Source of the DNA: an uncultured Traorella sp.
Lineage (GTDB): Bacteria; Bacillota_I; Bacilli_A; Erysipelotrichales; Erysipelotrichaceae
Length of the DNA stretch: 47,802 nucleotides
Reading direction: 5' to 3'
Assembly (NCBI GenBank): GCA_945919165.1
Contig: CAMEIZ010000002.1
Coordinates: forward strand, 1-47,802
How positions within the stretch are numbered: the first letter of the stretch is position 1; every line of letters starts with the position of its first letter. This document shows, piece by piece, positions 1 through 8,167 of the stretch. The translations under genes and the position numbers were made by a program. The notes below the pieces were generated by a model. It ran no database searches. It had not been told where the DNA came from and worked only from the letters and a program-made list of their open reading frames with translations.

Positions 1-1497
1 CGCACGAACCTCATCATCAATCTTAATATCGGTACCACGTCCAGCCATGTTTGTAGCAATTGTCACAGCACCTTTTTCTCCGGCATGTTTAATGATTTCA
101 GCTTCTTTTGCATGATTTTTCGCATTCAATACCTGATGCTTAATACCGGCTTTTGTAAACATTTCAGATAGTTTTTCAGATACTTCTACTGAAATTGTAC
201 CAATCAAAACCGGTTGTCCTTTTTCATGAAGCTGTTTTGCTTCTTTAAGCAAAGCATCAAATTTCAGCTTTGGTGTGCGATACACAACATCTGGATAATC
301 AATACGAGCTACTGGACGATTAGTTGGGACAACCAGTACACGCATATTGTACGTATTCAAGAATTCTTCTTCTTCTGTTTTAGCTGTACCTGTCATACCT
401 GCCAGCTTTTCATATAATCTAAAGAAGTTCTGATAAGTAATCGTAGCAAGAGTTGACGTTTCTTCACGGATTTTACATCCTTCTTTTGCTTCAAGGGCCT
501 GATGCAATCCATCAGAGAAAGCTCTTCCCTTCATAATACGTCCGGTAAACTGGTCAACAATGACAATTTCACCATCATGAACAACATACTCAACATCTTT
601 GTTCATAATATAGTTGGCTTTCAATGCCATAGAGATATGATGAACCAATTGTACATGTTTAACATCATACAAGTTGTCAATTTTAAACATCTGTTCAGCA
701 CGATCAACACCTGAATCTGTCAAATTAATTGCTTTTGAACGTTCATCAATCACATAGTCTTTTTTCGTCAATGATTTAGCAAAAATATCTGCCTGACGAT
801 AGAAGTCAGCTGTTTCTTTCTTTCCGCCAGAAATAATCAATGGTGTTCTTGCTTCATCAATCAAAATTGAGTCAACTTCATCAATCACGGCAAAATTTAA
901 ACCACGTAATACACGATCTGATGCACGAGTCACCATGTTGTCACGAAGATAGTCAAATCCTAGTTCAGCATTCGTTGTATATGTAATATCACATTTATAG
1001 ATGTCCTGCTTCTGATAAATGTTCAGCTCTCTGGAATTCACTCCGACAGTCAACCCAAGGAATCGGTAAATTTCTCCCATCCAGGCAGCATCTCGTCCAG
1101 CCAGATAATCATTTACTGTGATGACATGTACACCTTTTCCTTCCAATGCATTTAAATAAACACACATAATTGAAGTCAGTGTTTTTCCTTCACCGGTTTT
1201 CATCTCAGCGATATCACCGCCATTAAGTACTAATGCACCAATGATCTGTACATAGAAAGGGAATTCTCCCAATACCCTTTTTGCTGCTTCACGAATGGTC
1301 GCAAATGCTTCTGGAAGAATATCATCCTTCGTTTCACCATTTGCCAAACGTTGTTTAAATTCAGCGGTCTTAGCTTTTAATTCATCATCGCTCAGACTTG
1401 CCATTGCAGATTCTAGTGCAACTACTTCATTTGCCTTCTGCTCGTATTTTTTCATAATACGTTTTTCTTCATTAAATAAATTTCCTAATAAGCCCAT
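1..1497 (-). CDS. secA: SecA preprotein translocase ATPase (C-terminal part outside window)
   Basis: ATPase motor that drives post-translational protein export through SecYEG at the cytoplasmic membrane. The frame is open from a start at 1497 to the left edge (499 codons, roughly the N-terminal 60 percent). It is missing from the ORF track because it runs off the end. Visible are the short N-terminal helix ([13 protein letters not shown]), Walker A MKTGEGKT, Walker B with [15 protein letters not shown], the preprotein cross-linking domain, and the start of the second motor domain with GRGTDIK near the edge. A ribosome binding site (GGAGG) lies 10 nt upstream of the ATG. The start is unambiguous and identification is secure. 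Confidence 0.97.
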   Translation of the reverse strand, partial: MGLLGNLFNEEKRIMKKYEQKANEVVALESAMASLSDDELKAKTAEFKQRLANGETKDDILPEAFATIREAAKRVLGEFPFYVQIIGALVLNGGDIAEMKTGEGKTLTSIMCVYLNALEGKGVHVITVNDYLAGRDAAWMGEIYRFLGLTVGVNSRELNIYQKQDIYKCDITYTTNAELGFDYLRDNMVTRASDRVLRGLNFAVIDEVDSILIDEARTPLIISGGKKETADFYRQADIFAKSLTKKDYVIDERSKAINLTDSGVDRAEQMFKIDNLYDVKHVQLVHHISMALKANYIMNKDVEYVVHDGEIVIVDQFTGRIMKGRAFSDGLHQALEAKEGCKIREETSTLATITYQNFFRLYEKLAGMTGTAKTEEEEFLNTYNMRVLVVPTNRPVARIDYPDVVYRTPKLKFDALLKEAKQLHEKGQPVLIGTISVEVSEKLSEMFTKAGIKHQVLNAKNHAKEAEIIKHAGEKGAVTIATNMAGRGTDIKIDDEVRA

Positions 1498-1571
1498 ACT
1501 TTTTATCCTCCATATACAATAGATAAAGCATTTCTAGTATATTATATCAAATTTAGAATAGCAATTAAACA

Positions 1572-1604
1572 AAAAAGTGGCGTTTCCTCCACTTTTTTAT
1601 AAAT
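1572..1604 (-). terminator. Rho-independent terminator after the csp pair
   Basis: Read on the minus strand, a 9-bp stem (AAAAAGTGG / CCACTTTTT) closes an 8-nt loop and runs into a T tract, directly after the 1615-1812 cold-shock gene. It separates the com/csp cluster from secA. Confidence 0.8.
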
Positions 1605-1614
1605 CTTTGTGTTC

Positions 1615-1812
1615 TTACAGTTTTACAATGTTGTGAGCCTGAGGACCACGATCTGTTTCAACCAGCTCGAATTCAACCTCTGCATCATTCTCAATTGTTT
1701 TATATCCTTCCATCACCAACTGTGAATAGTGGAAAAATACATCTTTTCCTCCTTCAACTGTGATGAAGCCATAACCCTTTTCCTGGTTGAACATCTTAAC
1801 TTTTCCTTGCAT
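1615..1812 (-). CDS. Cold shock domain protein (first of a tandem pair, Trp replaced)
   Basis: A 65-residue single cold-shock domain, a small five-stranded barrel that binds single-stranded RNA/DNA and acts as an RNA chaperone. RNP1 is KGYGFI and RNP2 is VFFHYSQ, both in place. The normal K-W-F-N start of the domain is K-M-F-N here, so a surface Trp that usually stacks on bases is replaced by Met; the sister gene next door keeps it. The gene lies 76 nt downstream of the second csp gene and probably shares its transcript, with its own AGAAAGG site. The family is certain. Whether it responds to cold or is constitutive cannot be read from the sequence. Confidence 0.93.
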   Translation of the reverse strand: MQGKVKMFNQEKGYGFITVEGGKDVFFHYSQLVMEGYKTIENDAEVEFELVETDRGPQAHNIVKL

Positions 1813-1888
1813 AATCTTATACCTTTCTATGAATCTGAATCTTCATACGTCATATTATAAATGTTTTTAATTCACTTTGCAAATAAAT

Positions 1889-2098
1889 TCATGCTGCAGT
1901 TTCTATTTTTACTACGTTTTTCGCCTGAAGACCTTTTTCAATTTCAACAGGATCAAATTCCACAAGACCGCCTTCATCCAGCGTCTTAAATCCAGAAATC
2001 TGAATCTGTGTATAATGTACAAAGTACTCCTTATTGTCATTTCCTACAATAAAGCCAAATCCTTTTTCCTGATTGAACCATTTTACTTTTCCTTGCAT
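1889..2098 (-). CDS. Cold shock domain protein (second of a tandem pair)
   Basis: A 69-residue cold-shock domain with the canonical KWFNQEKGFGFI (RNP1) and YFVHYTQ (RNP2). It should bind single-stranded nucleic acid as an RNA chaperone. The protein ends in a short extra tail, KIETAA. It begins 47 nt after comFC with a GAAAGGAG ribosome binding site, so it could be cotranscribed with comFA-comFC or have its own promoter; I see no clear promoter in the short gap. It shares about half its residues with the adjacent 65-residue paralogue, consistent with a local duplication. Confidence 0.94.
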   Translation of the reverse strand: MQGKVKWFNQEKGFGFIVGNDNKEYFVHYTQIQISGFKTLDEGGLVEFDPVEIEKGLQAKNVVKIETAA

Positions 2099-2145
2099 AT
2101 CGTACTCCTTTCCTGCAAATACAGTATAGAAAAAACGTCATTCTC

Positions 2146-2772
2146 TTACAACCTTTCTTTTTCGCACAATTCGACAAAGAGAGGATGTACGCTAAGGGCC
2201 ACCGCTTTAACTATTTGATTGGAATCTTTCAGCAGTGAAGCAGTACTTAAAAGAGTATTTCCACTTGTGATCACATCATCAAACAGAATAAAATCCTTTT
2301 CTATTGGATATTTCAATTTTATTACTTCTTTTATTTTCCCGCGCTCACTGGCACGCTGAGTACTTTGCTTATAACCATCTTTTTTTTCGAAACACGATAT
2401 AGGTTCAACATGACAACATTCCAGCATTCTTTCAAGATGGTGAAAACCTCTTTCTTTGATCTTTTGCTCACTGGATGGCATCAAAATACAGGCGCTGTGT
2501 CGAAAGATGTCAAAAACTTCTTCCTTTTTTTTCCATAAAAAAACATCAGCCAGCGCAATATCTCTTGCTTCCTTATACTGAAACAAAAGGCTCTCTAAAA
2601 AATCATCATATAAATAGAAGGCTGTTATTCTCAGGTTATGATAACTATAGGTTTTCTTGTTTTCAATGAATTTATGACGGCAATTACCGCATATTATATC
2701 ATCATAAAACAGATATTCTCTCAAGCTTACTCCTTCATCTACACTTCTAAAACAAATCTTACAAGCTTTCAT
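2146..2772 (-). CDS. comFC: ComF-family phosphoribosyltransferase-like competence protein (ComFC)
   Basis: A 208-residue protein of the ComF/GntX family, needed for efficient transformation in Bacillus and other naturally competent bacteria. The N-terminus carries two CxxC pairs (CKIC near residue 4 and CGNC near residue 28) that suggest a zinc knuckle. The C-terminal half holds the type I phosphoribosyltransferase PRPP loop, FILFDDVITSGNT. Its start overlaps the end of comFA by 14 nt, the usual comFA-comFC arrangement. Length is normal for the family (about 200-240). The biochemical reaction of ComFC is not established, so only the family role is claimed. Confidence 0.93.
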   Translation of the reverse strand: MKACKICFRSVDEGVSLREYLFYDDIICGNCRHKFIENKKTYSYHNLRITAFYLYDDFLESLLFQYKEARDIALADVFLWKKKEEVFDIFRHSACILMPSSEQKIKERGFHHLERMLECCHVEPISCFEKKDGYKQSTQRASERGKIKEVIKLKYPIEKDFILFDDVITSGNTLLSTASLLKDSNQIVKAVALSVHPLFVELCEKERL

Positions 2773-3895
2773 TCATTTTCCTTATAGCACGAACACATCT
2801 TTTCATATCTAAACTGATTTCTTTTGCATAGAAAAGGACGATACCGCTTGGCTGCTGTCTGCTTCTTCCGACACGACCTGCAATCTGAATCAAACTTGCT
2901 TCATCAAAAACCGGATGATCACTATGTAAGACAATCACATTCACACCTTGGAATGTAACGCCCCTTTCTAATATGGTAGAGGTGAATAATAGATTTAATT
3001 CTTTTTTTCTAAACCGTTCAAGAATTTCCTCTTTGTTTTCAGTAGTGGAGGTAAAAAATGAACAAGGGATCACTTTTGAAAAAATTCTTGCATACCGTTT
3101 TGCCTGTTCAATTGTAGGAACAAATACCAGCCATGGCTCATGAATTCTTGGATAAATCACACAGAGCATGTGAAGGAAGTAAAAAGGAACTCTGCGGATT
3201 TTCGGTTCTACAAGCGGAAATCCATGAGGCCTAGTAAACAGTTCAACAATTTCCAGTTTTTTGTTTTGGACATCTGAAAGCATGTTTTTTGAAGGTGTAG
3301 CAGTCAGATAAATTTTAACACCCTTACAGGCATTCATGGCAATAGCTTCCAATACTTCATTATTCTTATAAGGAAAAGCATCAACTTCATCCATGATGAG
3401 AAGATCAAACGTCTGATGATATCGATATAACTGGTGCATCGTACAGACAATCAAATCTCCATCATCTATTTGTGTATGTCCCTGACATACAGCAATCACC
3501 TTAAGTGAAGGGTAAGCATGTTTAAGTCTTGATGCAATTTCCAATACTACCTGTCTTCGTGATATCGCAAAACCTACTTTTTTTGAGTTATTAAGAAAGG
3601 CTGTTATCACTTCAAAACAAATTTCAGTCTTGCCAGCACCACAACAGGCATATACTAAAGTATCCTTTTTCGCAAGTGCATAGTCTTTCAAACGGCTGGA
3701 TGCTTCTTTCTGTGCATCACTCAATTCGAAATCAAGATGTGCTTTTACTCTGTGCTTTTTGCACATATAGGTCTTAGGGATGATTTTTTCACCAACATCA
3801 AGTCTTCCAAACTGAACACATTTGCGACAATAGAACACTTTATCATCTTGATAAAAATAACGCGGATCCTCATTGGAACATCTTGCGCATTTCAT
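2759..3895 (-). CDS. comFA: ComFA DNA-uptake helicase/ATPase
   Basis: Superfamily 2 DEAD-like ATPase that helps pull single-stranded DNA through the ComEC channel during natural transformation. An N-terminal zinc finger uses C3, C6, C23 and C26. Walker A is CCGAGKT (about 84-90), Walker B is MDEVD (about 168-172), motif III is LTATP (about 198), and motif VI is QIAGRVGRSR near residue 340. At 378 residues it is on the short side of the family (about 400-460), with no motif missing. The ATG follows AGAGGTG. It is transcribed with comFC, and the divergent neighbour is mntP. Confidence 0.95.
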   Translation of the reverse strand: MKCARCSNEDPRYFYQDDKVFYCRKCVQFGRLDVGEKIIPKTYMCKKHRVKAHLDFELSDAQKEASSRLKDYALAKKDTLVYACCGAGKTEICFEVITAFLNNSKKVGFAISRRQVVLEIASRLKHAYPSLKVIAVCQGHTQIDDGDLIVCTMHQLYRYHQTFDLLIMDEVDAFPYKNNEVLEAIAMNACKGVKIYLTATPSKNMLSDVQNKKLEIVELFTRPHGFPLVEPKIRRVPFYFLHMLCVIYPRIHEPWLVFVPTIEQAKRYARIFSKVIPCSFFTSTTENKEEILERFRKKELNLLFTSTILERGVTFQGVNVIVLHSDHPVFDEASLIQIAGRVGRSRQQPSGIVLFYAKEISLDMKRCVRAIRKMNESL

Positions 3896-3994
3896 TTATT
3901 CACCTCTATTATTATTTATGCAAAATCTTTCTTAAAATCCCACTTTTAAATCAATTATTATTTTTTACTTCACACATTTTGTCTTTTATGTCTA

Positions 3995-4023
3995 TTGACA
4001 TTCAAGTCTAAATTCGATACATT
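3995..4023 (+). promoter_or_regulatory. Promoter of the Mn riboswitch-mntP transcript
   Basis: TTGACA (3995-4000), a 17-nt spacer, then TACATT (4018-4023). Transcription would start near 4030, just before the riboswitch aptamer, which supports the assignment. Confidence 0.7.
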
Positions 4024-4030
4024 ATACATA

Positions 4031-4150
4031 TCCTTTGAGGGAGTAGTTTGCCAAATGGCGGTAATATCAACAAACTGATGTAAATCTGGTATTATCTTAA
4101 AAAACGAGACTCATGGACAATAGTTTTCTATTGTTCATGAGTTTTATTTA
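4031..4150 (+). ncRNA. yybP-ykoY manganese riboswitch with terminator
   Basis: The leader contains the conserved yybP-ykoY core elements: GAGGGAGTAG on the 5' side, and later ATCAACAAACTGATG followed by CTGG. This class senses Mn2+ and turns on Mn exporters. Immediately downstream is a 15-bp hairpin (4109-4142, ACTCATGGACAATAG paired through a TTTT loop) followed by a T-rich run. It is a transcription terminator that the Mn-bound aptamer would have to prevent. The gene behind it is mntP, the classic target, so ligand and output agree. The aptamer was recognised by eye, without a covariance search. Confidence 0.88.
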
Positions 4151-4163
4151 TGAGGAGGACAAA

Positions 4164-4730
4164 ATGGACACAATTACCCTTATTACTTGTGCAGTTGGAT
4201 TGGCCATGGATGCTTTTGCAGTTTCTATCTGTAAAGGGCTGGCATTAAAAAAGATCGATATAAAAAAACAAGTTCTTGTTGGTGCTTGGTTTGGCGGATT
4301 TCAAGGTTTGATGCCTCTGATTGGTTATCTGCTGGGAAAAAGCTTTGAACAGTATATCACATCTATCGATCACTGGATTGCATTTATTCTATTAGGCTTT
4401 ATCGGTTTCAATATGATTCATGAATCTATGGAACAAAACAGCTGCGAAGAATGTGGTGACGCTTCATTAGATCCCAAATCCATGTTGATGCTGGCTATTG
4501 CAACCAGTATTGATGCTCTTGCAGTCGGCATAACGTTTGCGTTAATCGATGTCAATATTGTCCTAGCTGTCATATTAATTGGCTCTATCACCTTTATTTT
4601 ATCCATGACAGGTGTAAAAATTGGTCATGTGTTTGGCATGAAATACAAATCTAAAGCTGAATTGGCTGGAGGAATCGTTTTAATCTTATTGGGCTTGAAA
4701 ATTCTTCTGGAACATTTAAACATTCTTTAA
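4164..4730 (+). CDS. mntP: MntP manganese efflux pump
   Basis: A 188-residue membrane protein exporting Mn2+ from the cytoplasm. It shows the two-repeat MntP architecture of six membrane segments, with the paired motifs [16 protein letters not shown] near the start and [16 protein letters not shown] in the second half; the conserved Asp in each repeat is thought to bind the metal. The ORF track starts at 4113, inside the riboswitch terminator hairpin. The ATG at 4164 is preceded by GAGGAGG at the right distance and begins the normal family N-terminus, so it is chosen. The riboswitch upstream gives Mn-dependent induction. Confidence 0.96.
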   Translation: MDTITLITCAVGLAMDAFAVSICKGLALKKIDIKKQVLVGAWFGGFQGLMPLIGYLLGKSFEQYITSIDHWIAFILLGFIGFNMIHESMEQNSCEECGDASLDPKSMLMLAIATSIDALAVGITFALIDVNIVLAVILIGSITFILSMTGVKIGHVFGMKYKSKAELAGGIVLILLGLKILLEHLNIL

Positions 4731-4748
4731 TCAAAATAACATGATCTA

Positions 4749-4777
4749 CGTCTAAAGCAAGCTTTGGACGCTTTTTT
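4749..4777 (+). terminator. Terminator of mntP
   Basis: A 10-bp stem (CGTCTAAAGC / GCTTTGGACG, one T-G pair) with a 2-nt AA spacer, so the real loop is wider. It is followed by CTTTTTT on the plus strand. Confidence 0.8.
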
Positions 4778-4798
4778 ATTAAAATCAGAATAATCAGA

Positions 4799-4834
4799 TG
4801 AAAAATCCTCCATATGTTTCTCATACAGAGGATT
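4799..4834 (-). terminator. Terminator of the 4839-5642 gene
   Basis: On the minus strand, AATCCTCTGTATG pairs with CATATGGAGGATT (two wobble pairs) around a 5-nt loop and runs into TTTTTC. It starts 5 nt after the stop codon. Confidence 0.75.
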
Positions 4835-4838
4835 CACT

Positions 4839-5642
4839 TTATAATCTGAACATTGACTCTGTCAAATCTTTCAAATTTACACTGTTTTGATCAGAAAACT
4901 CAAATTTTGAATAAATTTGTATTTCATATGTCTTATCATGATAATGAGTAACAAAACAAATATCAGGCATCTTTTTGGTGATTTTATACTGATCTAAATT
5001 CTCCCATTTTATTTCAATCGGTTTTGGATCATCTCGAAACAAAAGAAGTCGTTTTGCCCATGAAAACTGATCAACAAATTGATCCTGATCTGATGCATAA
5101 ACAAAAACTCGAAATTCATTTTCTTCAAAGTCATAGAAAAAATTGTGACAATTCGTAACATCCTTTGTTGAATTCAAAACGGAATAAAAAGTCTCTACCT
5201 GACAAAACCAATCCTGTTTTTCTAGATTCAATTCATACGCTTTTTCTGCTTCACTTGTTGGAACATGATAAGTAAACGTGTTGATGCTATCAAATAATCC
5301 CCAAGTAACAATAGCCAAAACGGCAAATGACATCAAAACACTTTTTTTTGTTAATGAAAAATTAAAAACACCTTCCAATACCAATGCACTAGTTACTGCC
5401 ATAACAGGATAAAAAACAGCAGGATTAAGATAACGATTTTGATATGCCTGAACTAAAACTGCAATCAATAATAAAACACTTGATGTGGGAAGCAGCCAGC
5501 GTTTCTTGTCAGTTTGCCATCTTTTCTGAAGTTTCATCAAGGAAATCAGAAGCCAAAAAAACAATCCCAGAATAAATAAAATCAATGTATAGCGAAATAA
5601 ATACCTAAAAAGGAAAGGCGCACTCATGATTTGTTCTCGCAT
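4839..5642 (-). CDS. Uncharacterised membrane protein with C-terminal soluble domain
   Basis: 267 residues, family not recognised. About four hydrophobic segments occupy the first half (roughly residues 13-38, 48-66, 74-92 and 100-118). A soluble C-terminal half of about 140 residues follows, rich in acidic and aromatic residues, with two Cys near residues 150 and 165 that could form a disulfide if this part is extracytoplasmic. The ATG follows AGAAGGAGATATT, a strong site. A consensus promoter at 5899-5927 lies upstream, with a broken mini-ORF in between. No catalytic motif is visible, and I assign no function. Confidence 0.8.
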   Translation of the reverse strand: MREQIMSAPFLFRYLFRYTLILFILGLFFWLLISLMKLQKRWQTDKKRWLLPTSSVLLLIAVLVQAYQNRYLNPAVFYPVMAVTSALVLEGVFNFSLTKKSVLMSFAVLAIVTWGLFDSINTFTYHVPTSEAEKAYELNLEKQDWFCQVETFYSVLNSTKDVTNCHNFFYDFEENEFRVFVYASDQDQFVDQFSWAKRLLLFRDDPKPIEIKWENLDQYKITKKMPDICFVTHYHDKTYEIQIYSKFEFSDQNSVNLKDLTESMFRL

Positions 5643-5711
5643 AATATCTCCTTCTAATTACTCTCATACAATTAATCAGCCATTTAAATATACATAACCA
5701 ACAGTTCTACT

Positions 5712-5857
5712 TTAGTTTGTGTGTTGTTGGACAATTTTCAGTCCCATTGCTTCTTTTTTCTTTTCTTTTTCAAATAATTCTTCAAGCTCGGTAAAAAGTA
5801 AGCTATAAAATATGATTATGTTTACTTTTTACCATTAATAATTACTGGTTCTATCAT
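5712..5857 (-). pseudogene. Split mini-ORF, possibly an interrupted small gene
   Basis: A strong GGAGG site precedes ATG at 5857, giving MIEPVIINGKK and then a stop at 5822. About 30 nt further on, another frame is open from 5792 (Thr) to a stop at 5712, reading TELEELFEKEKKKEAMG and a short tail, but it lacks a good start codon. The two pieces would read well as one charged peptide of about 37 residues. The break coincides exactly with a 12-bp inverted repeat at 5790-5833. Either a small gene was interrupted, or this is a short leader ORF followed by a hairpin. Both readings are inference. Confidence 0.35.
5790..5833 (-). repeat. 12-bp inverted repeat within the split mini-ORF
   Basis: GGTAAAAAGTAA (5790-5801) and TTACTTTTTACC (5822-5833) are perfect inverted copies around 20 nt. 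In RNA this would be an AT-rich hairpin. The left arm on the minus strand includes the stop codon of the MIEPVIINGKK ORF. Confidence 0.7.
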
Positions 5858-5898
5858 ATTTTATCCTCCAAACCAAAATGGATATTTTTTATATCTTT

Positions 5899-5927
5899 AT
5901 TATAATTTATATATATGATTATGTCAA
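5899..5927 (-). promoter_or_regulatory. Perfect-consensus sigma-A promoter, leftward
   Basis: On the minus strand: TTGACA (5927-5922), exactly 17 nt, TATAAT (5904-5899). Both hexamers match consensus. Transcription would start near 5892 and run through the mini-ORF at 5857 into the 4839-5642 gene. The rest of the 5643-6037 gap shows no gene. Confidence 0.8.
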
Positions 5928-6037
5928 TATTTACATTGTATGAGAGTGTGGAATTATTTATGTGATTTATTTCATTAAAAATATATGCATAGGTATATAA
6001 ACATTATGGTTTTCTCATTTTGATTCGATTACTCTTA

Positions 6038-7606
6038 TTACATTAAAGGTGCAATTGTTTTCAAAACAAAGCCCATAAGCTTTAAAGAAAGCTTTTCAGA
6101 TTTTATTGTTTCAAAAGTTACTTTTCGACATTTTTGAAGCGTTTCTTGAAAATCTTTTTCAATATCCATAATGCAATCTGTCTGCGCCATATAAGTAGCA
6201 CATTCAAAGTGATGATAAAGACTTCTATAGTCTAAATTGACGGTGCCGACAACAGCTTCTCTGTCATCCTTGACAAAGACTTTTGCATGAACAAAACCTG
6301 GTGCATATTCATAGATTTTAACACCTGAAGCCAATAGCGATGCATAATGTGTTTTAGCCAGTGAATAAGGAGCTTTCTTATCCGGAATCCCGGGCAGAAT
6401 CAGTTTCACATCTATACCTCTTTCTGCAGCAAATTTCAAAGCTGTTTCCATTTCTCCGTCTAATATAAGGTAAGGCGACATAATATGCACATATTTCTGA
6501 GCACGATTTAAAAGATCCATGTAGACACGTTCTCCAACTTTATCACGATCTAAAGGACAATCTCCATAAGGAATCACATACCCTTTTGCTTGTAATGAAG
6601 TTGTTGGATAAGAAAGAAATGGTTCAAACACGGCTTCTTTTTCATTTATATTCCACATTTGAAGAAACATTAACGTAAAGCTTTTTACTGCTTCTCCTTT
6701 CAGCATAACTGCCACATCTTTCCAATGACCATGTTTTTCGATATGATTGATATATTCATCTGCAAGATTCACACCGCCATTAAACGCCGTATGACCATCT
6801 ATGACTAGAATTTTACGATGATCGCGATAATTATAATGAGTAGATACAAAAGGAGTCACCGGAGAAAACATCTTACATTGAATACCCAAAGCTTTTAAAC
6901 GTTTTGGATAATCATGCGGAAGAGTTGAGAATTCACAAGTACCATCATACATCACTCTGACATCAACACCTTCTTTTGCTTTGCGTGCCAGTATTTCCAA
7001 AATTCTGCCCCACATGAGTCCTTCTTCTACGATGAAATATTCTAAGAAAATAAAATGTTTCGCTTCTTCCAATTGACGTAAAAGCTCTTCCCACTTTTTT
7101 TCTCCTGTCGGAAAGTAAGTGACACTTGTATGATCATAAACAGGAAAATTACTGCTATTCTTTAAATAATGGACCAAACCAGCAGCTTCTTGATTTTCAT
7201 TTTCAAAAGCTGTCAAGACATCCTGATTTTGAGGAAGACTGTTTTGAGTTTGATCGATCAATTGCTTCAGGCGAGCTTTTAAAACGCGGTTGCCTAAGTC
7301 GCTTTGTGTATACCAAAACAATAATGCTCCAAATACTGGCAAAAGCATGATGACAACAAGCCAGGTAATTTTTGCGGTAGGATCAATACGACTGTTGAGA
7401 AGATATAATACCATGCCAACAGTAAAAAGAGCGCTTCCTCCTAAAACATGCGGCAAAAAATCATAAAACCATTTAAAAGCACCGAATAAAAGAAAAAAAT
7501 GAAAAATCAGTAAAATCAAGATCAGACCCAAACGACTGAAAAGCAAATGAACCAGACCTTTTTTTCCTTTTTTAAGTAATAGCATTCCTTTATTTTCATT
7601 TTCCAT
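6038..7606 (-). CDS. cls: Cardiolipin synthase (phospholipase D family)
   Basis: A 522-residue membrane enzyme that joins two phosphatidylglycerols into cardiolipin plus glycerol. Hydrophobic segments near residues 25-50, 55-70 and 80-97 anchor it. Two HKD catalytic motifs follow, HYNYRDHRKILVIDG in the middle and FVHAKVFVKDDREAVVGT near residue 440, each with the required His, Lys and Asp and the downstream N (FNGGVN, TVNLDYRS). Length matches Gram-positive Cls (about 480-520). It is a single gene, about 70 nt from the nitroreductase-galE pair transcribed in the same direction, with a terminator between them. Confidence 0.95.
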   Translation of the reverse strand: MENENKGMLLLKKGKKGLVHLLFSRLGLILILLIFHFFLLFGAFKWFYDFLPHVLGGSALFTVGMVLYLLNSRIDPTAKITWLVVIMLLPVFGALLFWYTQSDLGNRVLKARLKQLIDQTQNSLPQNQDVLTAFENENQEAAGLVHYLKNSSNFPVYDHTSVTYFPTGEKKWEELLRQLEEAKHFIFLEYFIVEEGLMWGRILEILARKAKEGVDVRVMYDGTCEFSTLPHDYPKRLKALGIQCKMFSPVTPFVSTHYNYRDHRKILVIDGHTAFNGGVNLADEYINHIEKHGHWKDVAVMLKGEAVKSFTLMFLQMWNINEKEAVFEPFLSYPTTSLQAKGYVIPYGDCPLDRDKVGERVYMDLLNRAQKYVHIMSPYLILDGEMETALKFAAERGIDVKLILPGIPDKKAPYSLAKTHYASLLASGVKIYEYAPGFVHAKVFVKDDREAVVGTVNLDYRSLYHHFECATYMAQTDCIMDIEKDFQETLQKCRKVTFETIKSEKLSLKLMGFVLKTIAPLM

Positions 7607-7651
7607 ATGTTCACATCCTTTATGATTTCATTTTAGCACATACTCAAAAAA

Positions 7652-7675
7652 AAGCGAATGTATCAACAATCGCTT
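7652..7675 (-). terminator. Terminator of the galE-nitroreductase unit
   Basis: On the minus strand, AAGCGA pairs with TCGCTT across a 12-nt loop and is followed by a run of T. The stem is short but correctly placed 3 nt after the stop codon. Confidence 0.6.
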
Positions 7676-7678
7676 ATT

Positions 7679-8167
7679 TCATTTTACATAATGAATTCTG
7701 TTTTCTTTGATCTGTTTTTCTTTAGGTCCTTCCATGCCATAACCTACAGCCAAAGATCCTACAATCACCTTATCTTTTAATCCAAGACGAGTCATCACAG
7801 CATCAAATTTTTCTTCCAATACATAATCCTTCATCTGATTGATCCAACAGCTTCCCAGATTCAGCGCACAAGCTGCCAGCTGCATTTGTGTCATAGCACA
7901 ACTTCCATCATAAGCAGCATAACGATTATCCTTTTCTCCATAAACGACAATGAGTGCCGGTGCCTGATAGAAAAAAGGTCTTCCTGCCAAATCTTCCAAT
8001 TCTTTTAAAACAAGCTCATTGGTGATGACGCAAAACTCGATTCCCTGTGTATTCATGCCACTGGGAGCCATAACACCACATTGAACAATCTGATCTAAAT
8101 CTTCATCACGGACTTTTTTATCTGAATAACTTCTAATACTTCTTCTAGATTGAATCAGTTCGATCAT
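7679..8167 (-). CDS. Nitroreductase-family flavoprotein
   Basis: 162 residues of the NfsA/NfnB-like FMN oxidoreductase fold, the short single-domain form. The N-terminal RRSIRSYSDKKVRDEDL is the typical FMN phosphate-binding segment; APSGMNTQGIEF supplies the flavin-contacting loop, and GSCWINQMKD and VGSLAVGYG follow in order. The usual reaction is NAD(P)H-dependent reduction of quinones or nitro compounds; the physiological substrate here is unknown. The start overlaps galE by 4 nt, so they are cotranscribed, though no metabolic link to UDP-galactose is evident. A short AAAGGTG ribosome site lies inside galE. Confidence 0.88.
   Translation of the reverse strand: MIELIQSRRSIRSYSDKKVRDEDLDQIVQCGVMAPSGMNTQGIEFCVITNELVLKELEDLAGRPFFYQAPALIVVYGEKDNRYAAYDGSCAMTQMQLAACALNLGSCWINQMKDYVLEEKFDAVMTRLGLKDKVIVGSLAVGYGMEGPKEKQIKENRIHYVK

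Noticed and set aside
1877-2218. 113-aa plus-strand ORF
   Set aside because: Antisense shadow of the cold-shock and comFC genes, with AT-rich low-complexity composition.
4113-4163. 17-codon N-terminal extension of mntP in the ORF track
   Set aside because: It lies in the riboswitch terminator hairpin and lacks a ribosome site; the GAGGAGG-preceded ATG at 4164 is the real start.
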